Origin: Selaginella tamariscina
Lineage: Eukaryota > Streptophyta > Lycopodiopsida > Selaginellales > Selaginellaceae
Direction: 5' to 3'
Assembly: GCA_003024785.1 (NCBI GenBank)
Contig: PUQB01000012.1
Location: forward strand, 1,295,891-1,359,890
DNA: 64,000 nt
This document shows, one piece after another, positions 35,155-46,555 of the stretch. The notes beneath the pieces were generated by a model. It was given only the letters and a program-made list of their open reading frames with translations, ran no database searches and was not told the DNA's origin. The stretch's first letter is position 1; each line of letters opens with the position of its first letter. A program made the position numbers and the translations under genes.

Positions 35155-36593
35155 ATGGACACCCAGAACAAGAACTTGATCACGTAGGGGTTGGAGGAAG
35201 AAGAGTTTCTCATTTATGTTTTGCTTGGTGAAGTTCTAGAGACAATCTTTGACAGTCTACACATTGAATTTGTGCTGACACATGTTACTCTTGTTTGCAA
35301 GGATTGGCTGCGGTTGAGTAGATTTCATGTACTTTTGCTTGTACAGTTTAATTATGTAAAAAAGTGTTAAAACCCCTTAATTATTTTTTGAAGATCTTTT
35401 TATAATGTGTTATATTTATATAATCTGACATGCTGGATTGCATATGTGAGTACATGTTATTACTATTTATTTATTTGGTGTGAAATGACTTTATTTGAAG
35501 AGCTGTATATGCATATCCTACTTCATTTTATGTATACATGTCTATGTAATAGTTCTACTCCGTGATTGTACATTCGAGGGCTTATATATATATTGCAAGA
35601 TTTGCATGTGTGTGAGAAAGAATTATTTCCATACAATAACTACGCAATAATACTAACTGAAAATCTAGGTTCAAGAGGTATCATCTAATATACATGTTCC
35701 AAGGAGGAGTGCTCTGGACAATACTCAAATCATGAAGCTCATTGATAATCACCACTCCACGATTGAAAAACTTGACCTTTGCCAGTGAGTATAATGTATA
35801 TTATATCACATCTTATTATAGTATTGAATGTTTAATGATTAGATGTATATACGTACTTATACACATACACTTATATATATAAATAATATATATATATATT
35901 TATATTGTTTGTTTATATATTTATTTATTGCAAAACGCATTGGGAAGATGATGAACTCATTACAATAATCTCTAAGCTTAAAAAAACTTAAAACCTATCA
36001 ACTGAATGCTCCATTAAGGGCTTTGGAAACGTTGTAGAATCACTTCCTATGCAATTGACAAATTTGTGTTTGGTTACAAGTAATGTACTTGAAGAGATTC
36101 CTCTGGACACTCCTACTAACTTGTTTCATATCCTGCTTAAGCTTTGCTCTTTATTGCAATGTCTAGAACTCAATATAGTTCATATAGATTGAAATACCCT
36201 ACAAGGTTTTATTTGTCTTACACGTCTTGAGATTGAGTCCTCCTATGTGAAGTGGCCTGATGTGAATAGTATATTCCAAGCATGTAGAGGTCTAGGGAGC
36301 ATCTCTTTGTTTTCAAGTGCACTGTGTCGTCGTAGTAAAGGCCATGGCTGTTTGGTTTACCATCAAATCTTCATTATTTACGCCTTCATACCATTCACAA
36401 CAATGCAAGTCGCTGCATTCGTTATAGTATGGTAACGCCTCTGTTTATGCTGCTGAAGAACGGAAACCAACTACGCAATATGTATGCACATGATTCACTT
36501 ATTGTTAACTGGTTTTGCATACTTTGCTTGTGTAAAAATTTCAAAGTCTTGGATCTTACTACTAATAGATCTCCATTGGAGCCTTTCACTAAG
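35155..36593 (+). pseudogene. F-box/LRR gene, copy B, damaged
   Basis: ATG at 35155 opens MDTQNKN, but codon 11 is TAG where C has CAG (Gln). The F-box after it is clear: VLPGEVLETIFDSL-type sequence, then LTHVTLVCKDWLRLSRF. Exon 2 is 35669-35784 with a CTAG acceptor and GTGAGT donor. The exon 3 acceptor reads TTGCAA where C has TTGCAG, so the AG is lost. Exon 3 runs to 36593 at a GTAAGT donor and carries LRR-like segments (FICLTRLEI, GLGSISLFS). Further indels disrupt exon 3. The likely ancestral role is an SCF ubiquitin-ligase substrate receptor. No downstream LRR exon was found. Confidence 0.75.
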
Positions 36594-36689
36594 GTAAGTG
36601 TATACTTGTATATATTTGGGGTATCTATTGTACTTAGATATAATAACAATTAGAACATATCAATATCCGTGCTAAAATGTACTTATGTA

Positions 36690-37060
36690 CCTTAGTAATT
36701 TTTATTGAAATATAAAGCTTGTAACAAATTAAAATTATTCTATATTAATGATAACTCATAAAAAAAGTGTTACAACATCACCAATGTAAATAAGAAGTAT
36801 GTATATTATGAGTGTGTATATATATGTGGGAGAATGTTTTATTGTGTGTAGATGTTAGTGTGCATGTTGATATGTGCATGTGCATATACTTATGTATACA
36901 TATATGTGTGTGTCTATCGATGTTTTAATGTGTGATTGTTTTATCATGTGTGTGCATATCTATGTGTCTATGGATGCTTTAGCGTGCCGTGTGCATATAT
37001 GTGTATAAGTGTTTTTATTGTTCATGTGTGTAAATGTTTATTTGCATGTGCATGCAAAGC
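36690..37060. repeat. TG-rich microsatellite tract between F-box and protease, copy B
   Basis: Imperfect TGTGTG, TATATG and GTGCATATG words, matching tracts in A, C and, diverged, at 52080-52330. It marks the segment that links the F-box and protease genes in all copies. Confidence 0.75.
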
Positions 37061-37200
37061 ATCACCCCTGAAAAGGCATATAGGTTAGGGATCATTGTAT
37101 AAGTGATGGGAAGATATACAAGATGAATATTTTTTTCCTTACAATGAACATATTTCAAATATTCTTAATATATTCAAATATAAATTGAAGAATTATAAAA

Positions 37201-37375
37201 AAGAAGGTTTTCACAAGTGGTTTTCTTTAAAAGAGGCAAAAGATGACAAATTAAAATGTTCAAACCCGTAAAATGGACTCATGAACTTAGTGGTTAGACC
37301 ATAAAGATAGTGAATAGTTTAGGTTTTGTAAGAAAGATTGTCTTTGATCCATGCTAATAAGGTAAATTATAGACA
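37201..37375 (+). pseudogene. Relic of a duplicated protease 5' end (copy B)
   Basis: Plus-strand counterpart of the relic in copy A. The reading resembles FxKWxxLK and TH-region residues of the protease N-terminus, followed by a decayed match to the segment before the catalytic Cys. It has stops and lacks Cys, His and Asn. It lies about 450 bases upstream of the protease ATG. Confidence 0.65.
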
Positions 37376-37736
37376 AGGTAAGGTACATTTATTATAGTTT
37401 TAGTTGTCAATTCATAATTGATATTCATTATATCACATTTTGATGATGACTTATACAACAAGTTATTATGGCAAGGACCCTCAGTATACCTAGCACCAAT
37501 AAGTGGCATCACACGGATGATGTAGTATATATAACTCAATAGATTTTAATAACTTGTTTTTTAATTATACATTTTGACATCTAACATATTGTATATTACC
37601 TCTAGCATGTGTATTTTATGTTGGCATCTAACCGTCGGTTCTACAAATCTATCCATCATCCATCGGATTTGTGGCTACTTGTACATATAAGTTGCAAACT
37701 TTTCTAGGGTTACATCCATATATACACATTCTACTT

Positions 37737-37791
37737 TTCTCTATTATAAAAATCAGGGTTTATAGCGACACGTTTTACATTCTATTATAAA
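37737..37791 (+). promoter_or_regulatory. TATA-like boxes upstream of protease copy B
   Basis: Two TATTATAAAA boxes, at about 37741-37750 and 37782-37791, lie 76 and 35 bases before the ATG at 37817. The ~250-base upstream region is conserved among all three copies. In copies A and C the first box reads TCTTATAAAAA. The spacing fits core promoter use but there is no transcript evidence. Confidence 0.4.
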
Positions 37792-37816
37792 ACATACAGC
37801 TTGTTGTAATATCACA

Positions 37817-38716
37817 ATGGATATCAAGCATGTAAAATCAGAGCCAAAGTTTCAAAAGTGGTCGTTGTTAAAAGATGAAGATTTGCCACAACATAAACAC
37901 AAGATGTTCAAACCAATCAAAGGGACCCACGGATTCAAAGGATGGGCCAAGGGGACAATAACTTGTTCAGGTTTTGTTGTTTCTAAGTCTCAAAAAAAGA
38001 AGTATAATCAGGACACTAAGGAAGATTGCCATTGATGTCCCTGCTAGTAAGGTAGATTGGCGACAAGTAGGTATATTACCTAGGGTTACTAATCAAAGGG
38101 AAGGTGCTAGTTGTTGGGTAGTTTCAGCTGTCACTTGCTTAGCTGCTCGACGCAAACAATTGGGACTTACCCAACATGTGGAAGACTTGTCCTTCCAATA
38201 TGTGTTGGATCGTTTGTTTTAAGAGATCCAATGCATTATAATGGTGGGAATACCATAAAATGCGTTGAGTTCTTGAGGGAAACAGGGACATGCAAGGCAT
38301 TGGAATATGCCCCATATTATGGAGTTGGTTATAAGGGACTCAGTCAAATTAAAAGAGATACAAATAGAGTTGCAGCAAGAAACGCTTCCATGAGGAAAGT
38401 ATCAAATTTTGTGGTTTTACAAAATGTAAGCCTAGAGGTTTTAATGGCATGTGTGACTGATGGCCCAGTCCTTGTTGGAGTTGCAACTCATTTGCGTGAT
38501 CTAAATAATCAACATTTAGATGCAGAAAGTAACTATGTTGGTAGATATGTGGAGTATAGTCAACATGAAGTTGTAGTGGTTGGCTATGATGAATATGGAT
38601 TCATTATCATGAATTCATATGGTTGTAGATTTGGGTCAAACGGATATTTCAGAATTTTATATCATGAAGTCTACCAATCACGCATATGTGAGGAAGTTAT
38701 ACTTGTTTTTGTGTAA
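37817..38716 (+). pseudogene. Papain-like cysteine protease (C1A fold), copy B, frameshifted in two places
   Basis: Same gene as copies A and C, 900 bases from ATG to stop. An A-run at 37992-37998 has seven A where A and C have six, which shifts the frame about 60 codons in, before the catalytic Cys. Near 38211-38217 one T is missing (CGTTTG against CGTTTTG in C), a compensating -1 shift. In the frames between and after, Gln93, Cys99, the NGG segment, His250 and Asn266 are retained. The last ~165 codons (from about 38220) are open. It has no signal peptide, no I29 prodomain and no intron. The homopolymer change may be an assembly error, in which case B would carry only one shift. Confidence 0.85.
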
Positions 38717-41059
38717 AGTACAACATTATTTCAGTTGCTCCTTGAAGAAGTAACAAAACAAAGAGTATAATATCAAGAGCTATTGTCCAAAAGAGAAATT
38801 GAGATAATATGAAATTACGATTTCATATTAATATGATATGTTCAAAATTAACAATTCCAATTCTTTATAAAACTAGTTAATATGTTATGTTTAGTTGTGA
38901 AATAGTTTATATGCAAGAGCTGTACTAACTTTCTAATTAATTCAACTTAATTATGGGTGGATGCACCCTTTCGCTTCCTTAGATCTGCCACCCACACATG
39001 AGCAAAATACATGTTAGGTGTTAGTTGCCATACGAGACAATAAAGATTAAACACACGTAACTAATATTCCTAAAATATAAAAATGAATTAATTAAAACAT
39101 TAATATATCGACACATATTCCACTTTAAGTTACTATTTATATTTAATTAAAACACATATACACATACACATTTGCACACTTGAATCATGATTTAAGAACT
39201 ACCATAATTTTAACTTGATATTAACAAATTCAAAAACATTTATAAAATCTTTCACACAGTGAATTATTATTAATGAAAATTGGATTAATAAAAGTACAAT
39301 TACATTTTAATTCCACTTGAAATTGAATTACATTGAATTTGAATATAAAATATATGCACTTCGCTTTTAATATTTTCTTTAACCCTAATTCATTTATCAT
39401 ATATATATTTTTAAACCACATAGATTAAATCCTTAATTATATCTACTAATATGGTAATTATTATATAATATAGAGGGAATTGGGCCAAATGGAGGACTCA
39501 ATGGACATGTGGAGGAAGATTGAAGGGCTCCACTAACTCATTTCTTATACTCTTCTATAGTCTTTATTCTTTGATTACTCTAAGTATCCCTTTATACTTG
39601 ATATTAGAGGGTAGTCCCTCACTCAATTTCTACTTTATACTCTTCCCCGAATGAATAACTTCTTTTCTATTATTTTCCTCCTTGATAGCTTCTTTTCTAT
39701 TATTCTCCCTCTAGTAGCTCCTTCTCCCCCTTACAACCCGTTATTATTTTGTGTGTGAGTGTGTAGCTAACAACTAAGCATTCTTACACCACACATCTTA
39801 TGGAACCCTTGCATCCTTATAGAACCCTTGCATTATTGAAGATCCTTACAAGCTAATCCTTCAGGCAAATGCCATCTCTCTGGACACTCATGCATGTGGA
39901 CGCCATTTGTCAAATGCAATCAGCTTGGTGTGTGGTCTAGAGTGAGGAAGGAGGTGGGAGTTGATAGAATTCATAAAAGTGACATTTAAGAATGGGGATA
40001 ATTTGTCATTCAAGAGGAATAATGTAATGAATACATGTTCAAGACACTCATATAAGTAATGCTGTGAACATATTTGATTATGTCATATTATGATACATTA
40101 TAGAACAACATGTAGTATATATTTATATATATATATATATATAATACACATACATGTGTATCCTTCAAATAATCATAATATACTATTAGTTCCTCTCTCC
40201 AAGCGTATAATGAAGGGAGAAAACTTAAGAGGTAGGTTGTTATTACATTGACTATCGGATTTTCATGTCAAACTAATATTCAATGCAGACTGGAATAGTT
40301 ACAAACCTAACCGTGAGAGTAGTTGAAGAAATATCTAGATTTTGTTCTTGCACTATAAGTTTGGTGTCACAATATATAGTTTAATGATATTGTTTTCAAA
40401 AAAGGCATATTTAAAGTGCAGGTTCTTAAAGAATATATAACCATTTATTTATTCAACTTAGAATTATAAAGCAACTCAAAACTCAACTTAACACTTATTA
40501 GGATTTTTGAAAATTCCCATGAAACTTGTTAGAACTTTTGGGAATTCCCATGGAATTTTTTAGGACTTTTGAGAATTTTAGGAGGTCTTGGATTTATCAC
40601 TTTGCTTATAATAGATTTTGAGAGTTATGTATGAAATAATTCATTTGAGACATAATAACATAATAGTAATAGTAATTTACTAAGCTCAATCTCATGCTTA
40701 TATGTATACTAAAATACCTAAACACGTGCATATGAATTATATAATCAAATGTAAATGAACATTGTAACTAAAATGGGAATGATATATGAAAATGGGAATA
40801 TAAAAAAAAATTTAATTAATACTTATGTATTAAACATACATTTTAAAGAATATTCTTTTTTTAAACATATATTATTCTAAAAATTATTTTTTATATTAAA
40901 AAATGCTAATTAAATAATTAAAATTGCTAATTATTTAGAAAATGGGACTATACACATTCCCATTTTAATTACAATGTTCATGTAAATATAAACAAAAATA
41001 GCTTGAATTAATAAAAATCAAAAGAAGAAATAAAGATAAAGATGGCCCATGATCAAGCA

Positions 41060-41150
41060 CTAACTTGCTTCTCTTTGTTGCTTTCAAACTCCTTCATCAA
41101 CTCTTCTTTCCAACTTCAATTTGCTCATCGCCCTCTTGACAAATAGTGCA
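41060..41150 (-). pseudogene. Decayed terminal exon, copy B
   Basis: Counterpart of 5755-5836. The acidic reading (EEELMKEFESNKEK-like in copy A) is interrupted here by a base change in the GGAAAGAAG stretch and by an insertion before the stop. It suggests this antisense gene is also decaying. Confidence 0.3.
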
Positions 41151-42349
41151 TGTGTGATAATTAGCATTGTTCATGATGTTGCTAACAAATAGTGGTTGTG
41201 TGATGGCTAACATTGTCTGCTAAGAAACAGTGGTTGTGTGATGGCTAGCATTGCCCATGTTGTTGCTAACAAGTGATGACTAGCATTATCCATGCTTTGC
41301 TAACAAATAATGGCTATGTGATGGCAAGCATTGTCCATGATATTGCTAATAAATAGTGGATGTGTGATGCCTGGCATTGTCCATGATGTTACTAATAAGA
41401 TTAAGACTCATGTTATGCACTATGTTAGGATCACCTTGTAACTGTAGTAGGCCATGATTCTTCGATTGAAAGTGGATTATCGGCCCAACAATGTTATTTA
41501 TATATGCGACCACCCAAATCTAGGCTAACCTTTGGGTTGAGCATGTGCACATCATTATCACTAGAGTTGTTAGCAATGTTACTCATATGCACTCCATTAG
41601 GATCACCTTGTAATTGTAGCCAGACATGATTCTTCAGTTAGAAGTCAATTATCTTGGTTAAGCATTGACCGGATTTAAAGCTCAACCGTACTCTTAACCA
41701 AACTTTATGACATTGAGTATTTAGAACGTTGCTCAAGTGACTTGTGCAATCAAGACGTACTTTGTTAATCCACATATGCTTTGCTGCAATAAATAGTTGT
41801 GTCCCTGCATAAATGTCATTCTCCCTTGGATGAAATCAATGGTTGAGGAATCTCGCAAAGCATTTGAACCCACATAAGCTTTGCTGCATTAAATAGTTGT
41901 GTCCTTGCGTAATTGTTATTCTCCCTTGGATGAAATCAATGGTTGAGGAATCTCGCAAAGCACTTGAAATAGTGGTTAACTTTCTACCCATTTTACCTCA
42001 TTTGCAAAAATAAATGTTATATTTGGAAATATACTAAATCTTTATATAGATATATCTTTTATCGTTTTATTCTATGTTAGAATATTTTAATTTAAGTTAC
42101 AGTAGTTAATATATTACATAGCTACCAATAAAATATTGAATTTTCACAAACATACACATATATGTGTATGTGCTATTCTTAAATTATATTATATTGAAGC
42201 AAAGTTAACACATTGAGTAGGGGCAATCAAACACAAACAAAACGTAACACATGTACCCTGGTATAAGTATAAAGATGACACATGTATACATATATGAATA
42301 ACATATACAACATTCATAATTTTTCTACACGTTTGGTCACTTACCATGG

Positions 42350-42540
42350 TCGATGAATATGATTCTCAATCCATTTTGAGTTACTTCAAGAGCACTGGTA
42401 ACATGTTCTAGACCATGTGGATGAAGAAGATCAAAGATCTGGTGTATATACATTGGATCAAGAGAGATTTCCTTGCCTCCAACAATGCCCATGCGTTTAT
42501 CTTTGTCATAGCTCCGAACAAAGATTGAACATTGAGCTTA
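42350..42540 (-). CDS. Exon-like segment of an unidentified gene, copy B
   Basis: Inverted counterpart of 4105-4287, reading GIVGGKEISLDPMYIHQIF and ending at a GTAAGT donor (seen as ACTTAC at about 42340-42345 on the plus strand). The reading stays open across the whole piece; one visible change makes a Gly into Asp after the IF. Preservation in both arms, with a splice donor, supports a real exon. Function is unknown. Confidence 0.4.
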
Positions 42541-43374
42541 AATTCTAAATAATTTAAATAATTACATTAATCTTTGTAGTAATGATTAAGTGTAATAAAT
42601 ATCACTACAGCAAACGTAATTGCTCTTACCAATATTATTTAAAATAATTTACAAATTATTACAATCTATTTTGTGTTGAGAAAGCCCAAGAGTGAACTTT
42701 TGAGTTGCAATGCTTTAGTAAGGTTTATTAAAATATCATGAGAGAATCTGGAGATTGTGGTGCTTACTTGTGTTGTGGTGGCTTAAAATATAAAATGTTA
42801 TAATATTATATTGAGTATGAAATATGAATTCCGGTTGAAAGGAAGATAAGAATGAAATGCATATAATTTTTAAATTTAACTTCAAATTTAAATGCAATTT
42901 AAATTCAAGTGAGATTAAAATGCAACTGAAAGTTCATTATTTTTTCTAAAAAAATTTAAAATTAATAATAATAAATGCTTTTAATTGAAATTTGTTGAAT
43001 ATTATTTAAACTTATGATAGTTCTTATATCATAATCTAAGTGTGCAAGTATGTGTGTGTATGTGTATTTTAAAAATGTAGTTTTAATTAGATGTAAATAG
43101 AAACTGGAATATGTATCAATATATTAAGGTTTTATGATCGCAAATTAAATCATTTTCTTTAAAATAATTATTTTAGGAATATTAATGACTTGTTTTAATC
43201 TATACCATTTCATATGTCAATTGACCCATAAAAGACCCAATAACATATTATTTACTATTATTTCAATTATTTACTATAATTTAAATTTTGTTTTAAAAAA
43301 TACTAAAAAGAACCATATATATGTTTCATTTATATATCCTAATATATTCTCTTCTTTTTGAATTTCTCAAACTA

Positions 43375-46320
43375 AGAGGATAATCTTTGGTTGGTGGTGG
43401 TATGGCAAGCCAAAGTAGATAGCCAACACTCACGAGTGGTGGCCCTTGGACGACCTACACCCGCCCTGGCCCTTGGATAGGATAGAGACCAAGACCCTGG
43501 GCAGGTGGCCTACCTTGGCAACCTCAGAACAACGACAGAGGCGGATAGCAATAACTATTAGGCAGCACTAACAAATCAAAACATGTGTCAAGCTACATTA
43601 ATATTGGCTAGAACCAATGTCCGGACCAACCACCTGGACAACACACGTGGGGAGGCATCAAACAAATGACCCAGTACCCGGTCCTATTGAAGTCACCCAA
43701 CGAGAGGATGCCACTGAGGTTATAGACAAGTACCACCGACCCACTATATAAGTAGGTGGCAATTAGTGAGAGATTATTCTAGTTTGTCTTCTTTCTTATG
43801 TTCTTGTCCAAGTACTTAAATATACTCAAATCATGGTTAGACTTGGGGCACTTGCCTTGGGCATTGACCACCATGAAGGACCAATCTGTAACTCCAATTT
43901 GCAATAGATATATCTTCCCTTCTATGCTTGTTATAGGCCAAGCCATAGTACTCTCTCTCTCTAGAGCAAGCTCACATTCTTGGCAAAACTCTAGACCTCC
44001 ATAGTCCCTAATACATGGACCCTCATGGTGTTTGTGTAGAGGCCACCACTGCGTATTCCCATGACGACCGGACCTCCACTCGAAACCTTGGAACTAGATG
44101 TTGGCAACAACATCCTGTTAACCATCAAAACCACATGTGGTTACATGCACCCCACATCTGGCATGTGGAGTCCGAACAACCATTTGTGGCAACCATAGAG
44201 GGATAGTTGTGCGCACATGGAGTTCACTATAGCAAGCCAAGTTGCTTCCCAGAGGAGAGATCAAGAGCTGAGGTTAACTTGTTTGAACAATTGGATATTA
44301 GCGAATATCAATTAACCATGAGAATGCGATGTGTAAGTCGAGAGAGGCCAATGGAGGGAAGAGACGTACATAGAATGTTGCAATCTGCCCCAGCCTCCCA
44401 AGCTAGGGACCACAACATAGATGCCACAGGCCCACACAACCACACAACCTCATGGAGAGGGGAAGAAGGTGCCCTAGAGGACCATGCAAACAAGTGACAA
44501 TGGCCTCAAAGCCGATCTCAAGCCACATACAACGAAGAGAAGTATGAAAAAACCCGCAACACGTCCCAATGAAATTCTAGGTGTAGGAACGTGCATGAAT
44601 AAGCAACACCCATATGGGCAAAACCTCCTTGTAATGACCTAGGGCAGATGGTTGGATGAAGGAAGTCCACCACCTACTCTTGATATAGGAGAAACCAACG
44701 TTATGATGACCTTCCACACAACATAGTTGAACCTGTATTCGACGAGTAATTCAAAAGGAGGAGACCTCATGCAGAAGAACCCTAAAGATGGAAACCTCAC
44801 GCTAGATATAGGAAACTCAAAGTGGTGATGATAGTGAGTGGAGTGATGGAGGACAAGAGCCAAAGATTTTGCATGCCCGAGGAAGCAAAGGATATGGCAT
44901 AGTAAACCTAGGGTTGCTGTCACCCAAACGGTGAGGTAGACCGGTTGTGGATGCCTAGAAAGAGGCAATGAAGACCCTCATCCGGAGGGCCTCTATAGGG
45001 AGAGGAAACAACCAGACATCCACACCAGGAGTTTAGTAGATTGGACAATGTAGTGAGTCATAATGTGTACCAGGATAGTGACCTGATGCTCCACAAGACT
45101 GGGTAGGGGGCTGCACAATGGCCATCCCAAACTAGGGATGAGGGGATTCCATCCCAAGGTGAGGGGAATTTGCCCAAGTGAGCGAGATCGAGGGGATTCT
45201 GCAAGGTCAATACGGTACATCACAACAACCAAGAGATGAGGGATATCATCTCGGGCAAGGAGAAAGCAACCAAGGCCATGATGACAACATGAGGGAATCT
45301 GCAAGGTCGCACAATCTTGCCAAAACCACTATTGTACCATCTAGGTGTGGAGTGTTGTGTTGCCAGCAAAGAAGTCAACCCTATGAAGACTCCAGAGGGA
45401 CAACTAAGAGAAGTTCGATAGCTGTGGAGGGGGTGCAAAGAAGGACATGGTACCTACGTCGACCTTAACACATTTGAAGCGGAGAATCAACTTCAGAGAT
45501 TTCTAGGGAACACCAGGGGGCTAGGTTGGAGGATCCGATAGCCTTATTAGCTCATGCACTCAACAAAATGCAAGAGAGCAAGTGCCAATGCCCTTACCAC
45601 ATTATGGGGAGCAAAGGGCGAAGATGCTGACCAACACGTGCACAAGTTTGAACATGTGCAAAGGAAGGACATGGTGCCTACGTAGCACGAGGAAATAAAT
45701 ATTGTAAGTATGCAATGTTCAAAATCCTACAACATAGACGATTGTTATAGGCTGGCCAAGCTTATGGACTAGACCCCACCCCAAATAGCTGGCATGATAG
45801 CCGAGCAAAAATCAGAGGTAGATGCTATTAATCAATGAGACTAGGGCCACTAGACTGATAGATATGACTAGCCTCGCAAAAGGTCGCACTTGGGGGAGTG
45901 TTACGGTAATCATGATCCCGAGAGTCCCAGCCATATGGACAATGACAAGATGAGGGACAAATGGCTAGAGCATCATGAGATAATTTGTGCATTGTGTAGT
46001 GGGAACCACCCACTATATCGTTGTTCCTGGATTTTTCAAGCCAATGCTGGAGGCACACGTGCTGGGACAACAAAGGTAGTTAGTGACCCAACCACCTCCA
46101 CATTGACACCAGCCTCTACACCACATGCCAATCATATAATAGTGGTACCACAAAAATGCAATGCGGGGCCATCACAGGTCACAAACCAAGTAGGCGTAAG
46201 GGCCCCTTAACCAATTGACCTAGAGAACGAGGACGATGGGGAGTCCAATGAGGAGGTGGTGGTGGACGAACTTGGGTGGTGGGCCGGAAGCGGGCTGAAG
46301 TGAAGGTGGCTTGAGAGGTT
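43375..46320 (+). mobile_element. Ty3/Gypsy-family fossil (LTR, leader, gag), copy B
   Basis: Plus-strand partner of the fossil at 1-3245. It has an LTR-like part (about 43375-44110; TATATAAG at 43745-43752), a leader (44110-45200), and gag-like coding (45200-46200) with GAKGEDADQH-type residues and a Cys-rich end (CALCSGNHPLYRC). It is gag-bearing only, with no pol in view, so it may have been a non-autonomous form or a truncated one. Broken; its age is at least that of the A/B duplication because both arms share it. Confidence 0.7.
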
Positions 46321-46555
46321 CTTACTATTCATAAATAGTAAACCCTAATTTTTAATAAAATATTTATATATATATATTAATTTATATAATGAATCAATTG
46401 AGAAGGTATTTATAAAGTAAAGAATATAAGATTAAATTTATATATTTAATTTAATTTAAAATCATTAAAAGTCATTATATAAATTGATTTGAAATTTGTT
46501 AATTTAAACTATTTGGTGATTTAAACCATGGCCAAGTCAAATTGTCAATCCATGC
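46320..46555. other. Short AT-rich gap between Gypsy fossils
   Basis: AT-rich sequence with no ORF or recognisable element, separating the block B fossil from the next nested fossil. Confidence 0.6.

Larger units (their letters stand above)
38717..43374. other. AT-rich 3' flank of copy B
   Basis: Inverted match to 3246-8194. It holds TA microsatellite (about 40118-40143), the reverse of the ACCCTTGCAT duplications (about 39805-39835), pyrimidine-rich TTCTTTTCTATTAT repeats (about 39655-39720), a ~47-bp minisatellite (41150-41400), a 97-bp tandem repeat (41767-41970) and the minus-strand exon pair at 41060-41150 and 42350-42540. The first ~2 kb also matches 61637-64000 of copy C. Confidence 0.7.
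34665..46002 (+). repeat. Copy B of the ~12 kb segmental duplication (right arm of inverted repeat)
   Basis: Inverted relative to copy A over F-box/LRR gene, protease relic, protease, flank and Gypsy fossil, ending opposite base 1 at about 46002. It is in direct orientation with copy C. Compared with A it has a single LRR unit and fewer flank repeats. Compared with C it has one extra base in an A-run of the protease. Confidence 0.9.

Noticed and set aside
39480-39900. Possible LTR in the block flank (pyrimidine-rich, TTCTTTTCTATTAT repeats)
   Set aside because: No TG...CA ends, no target duplication and no second copy apart from the block duplicates.
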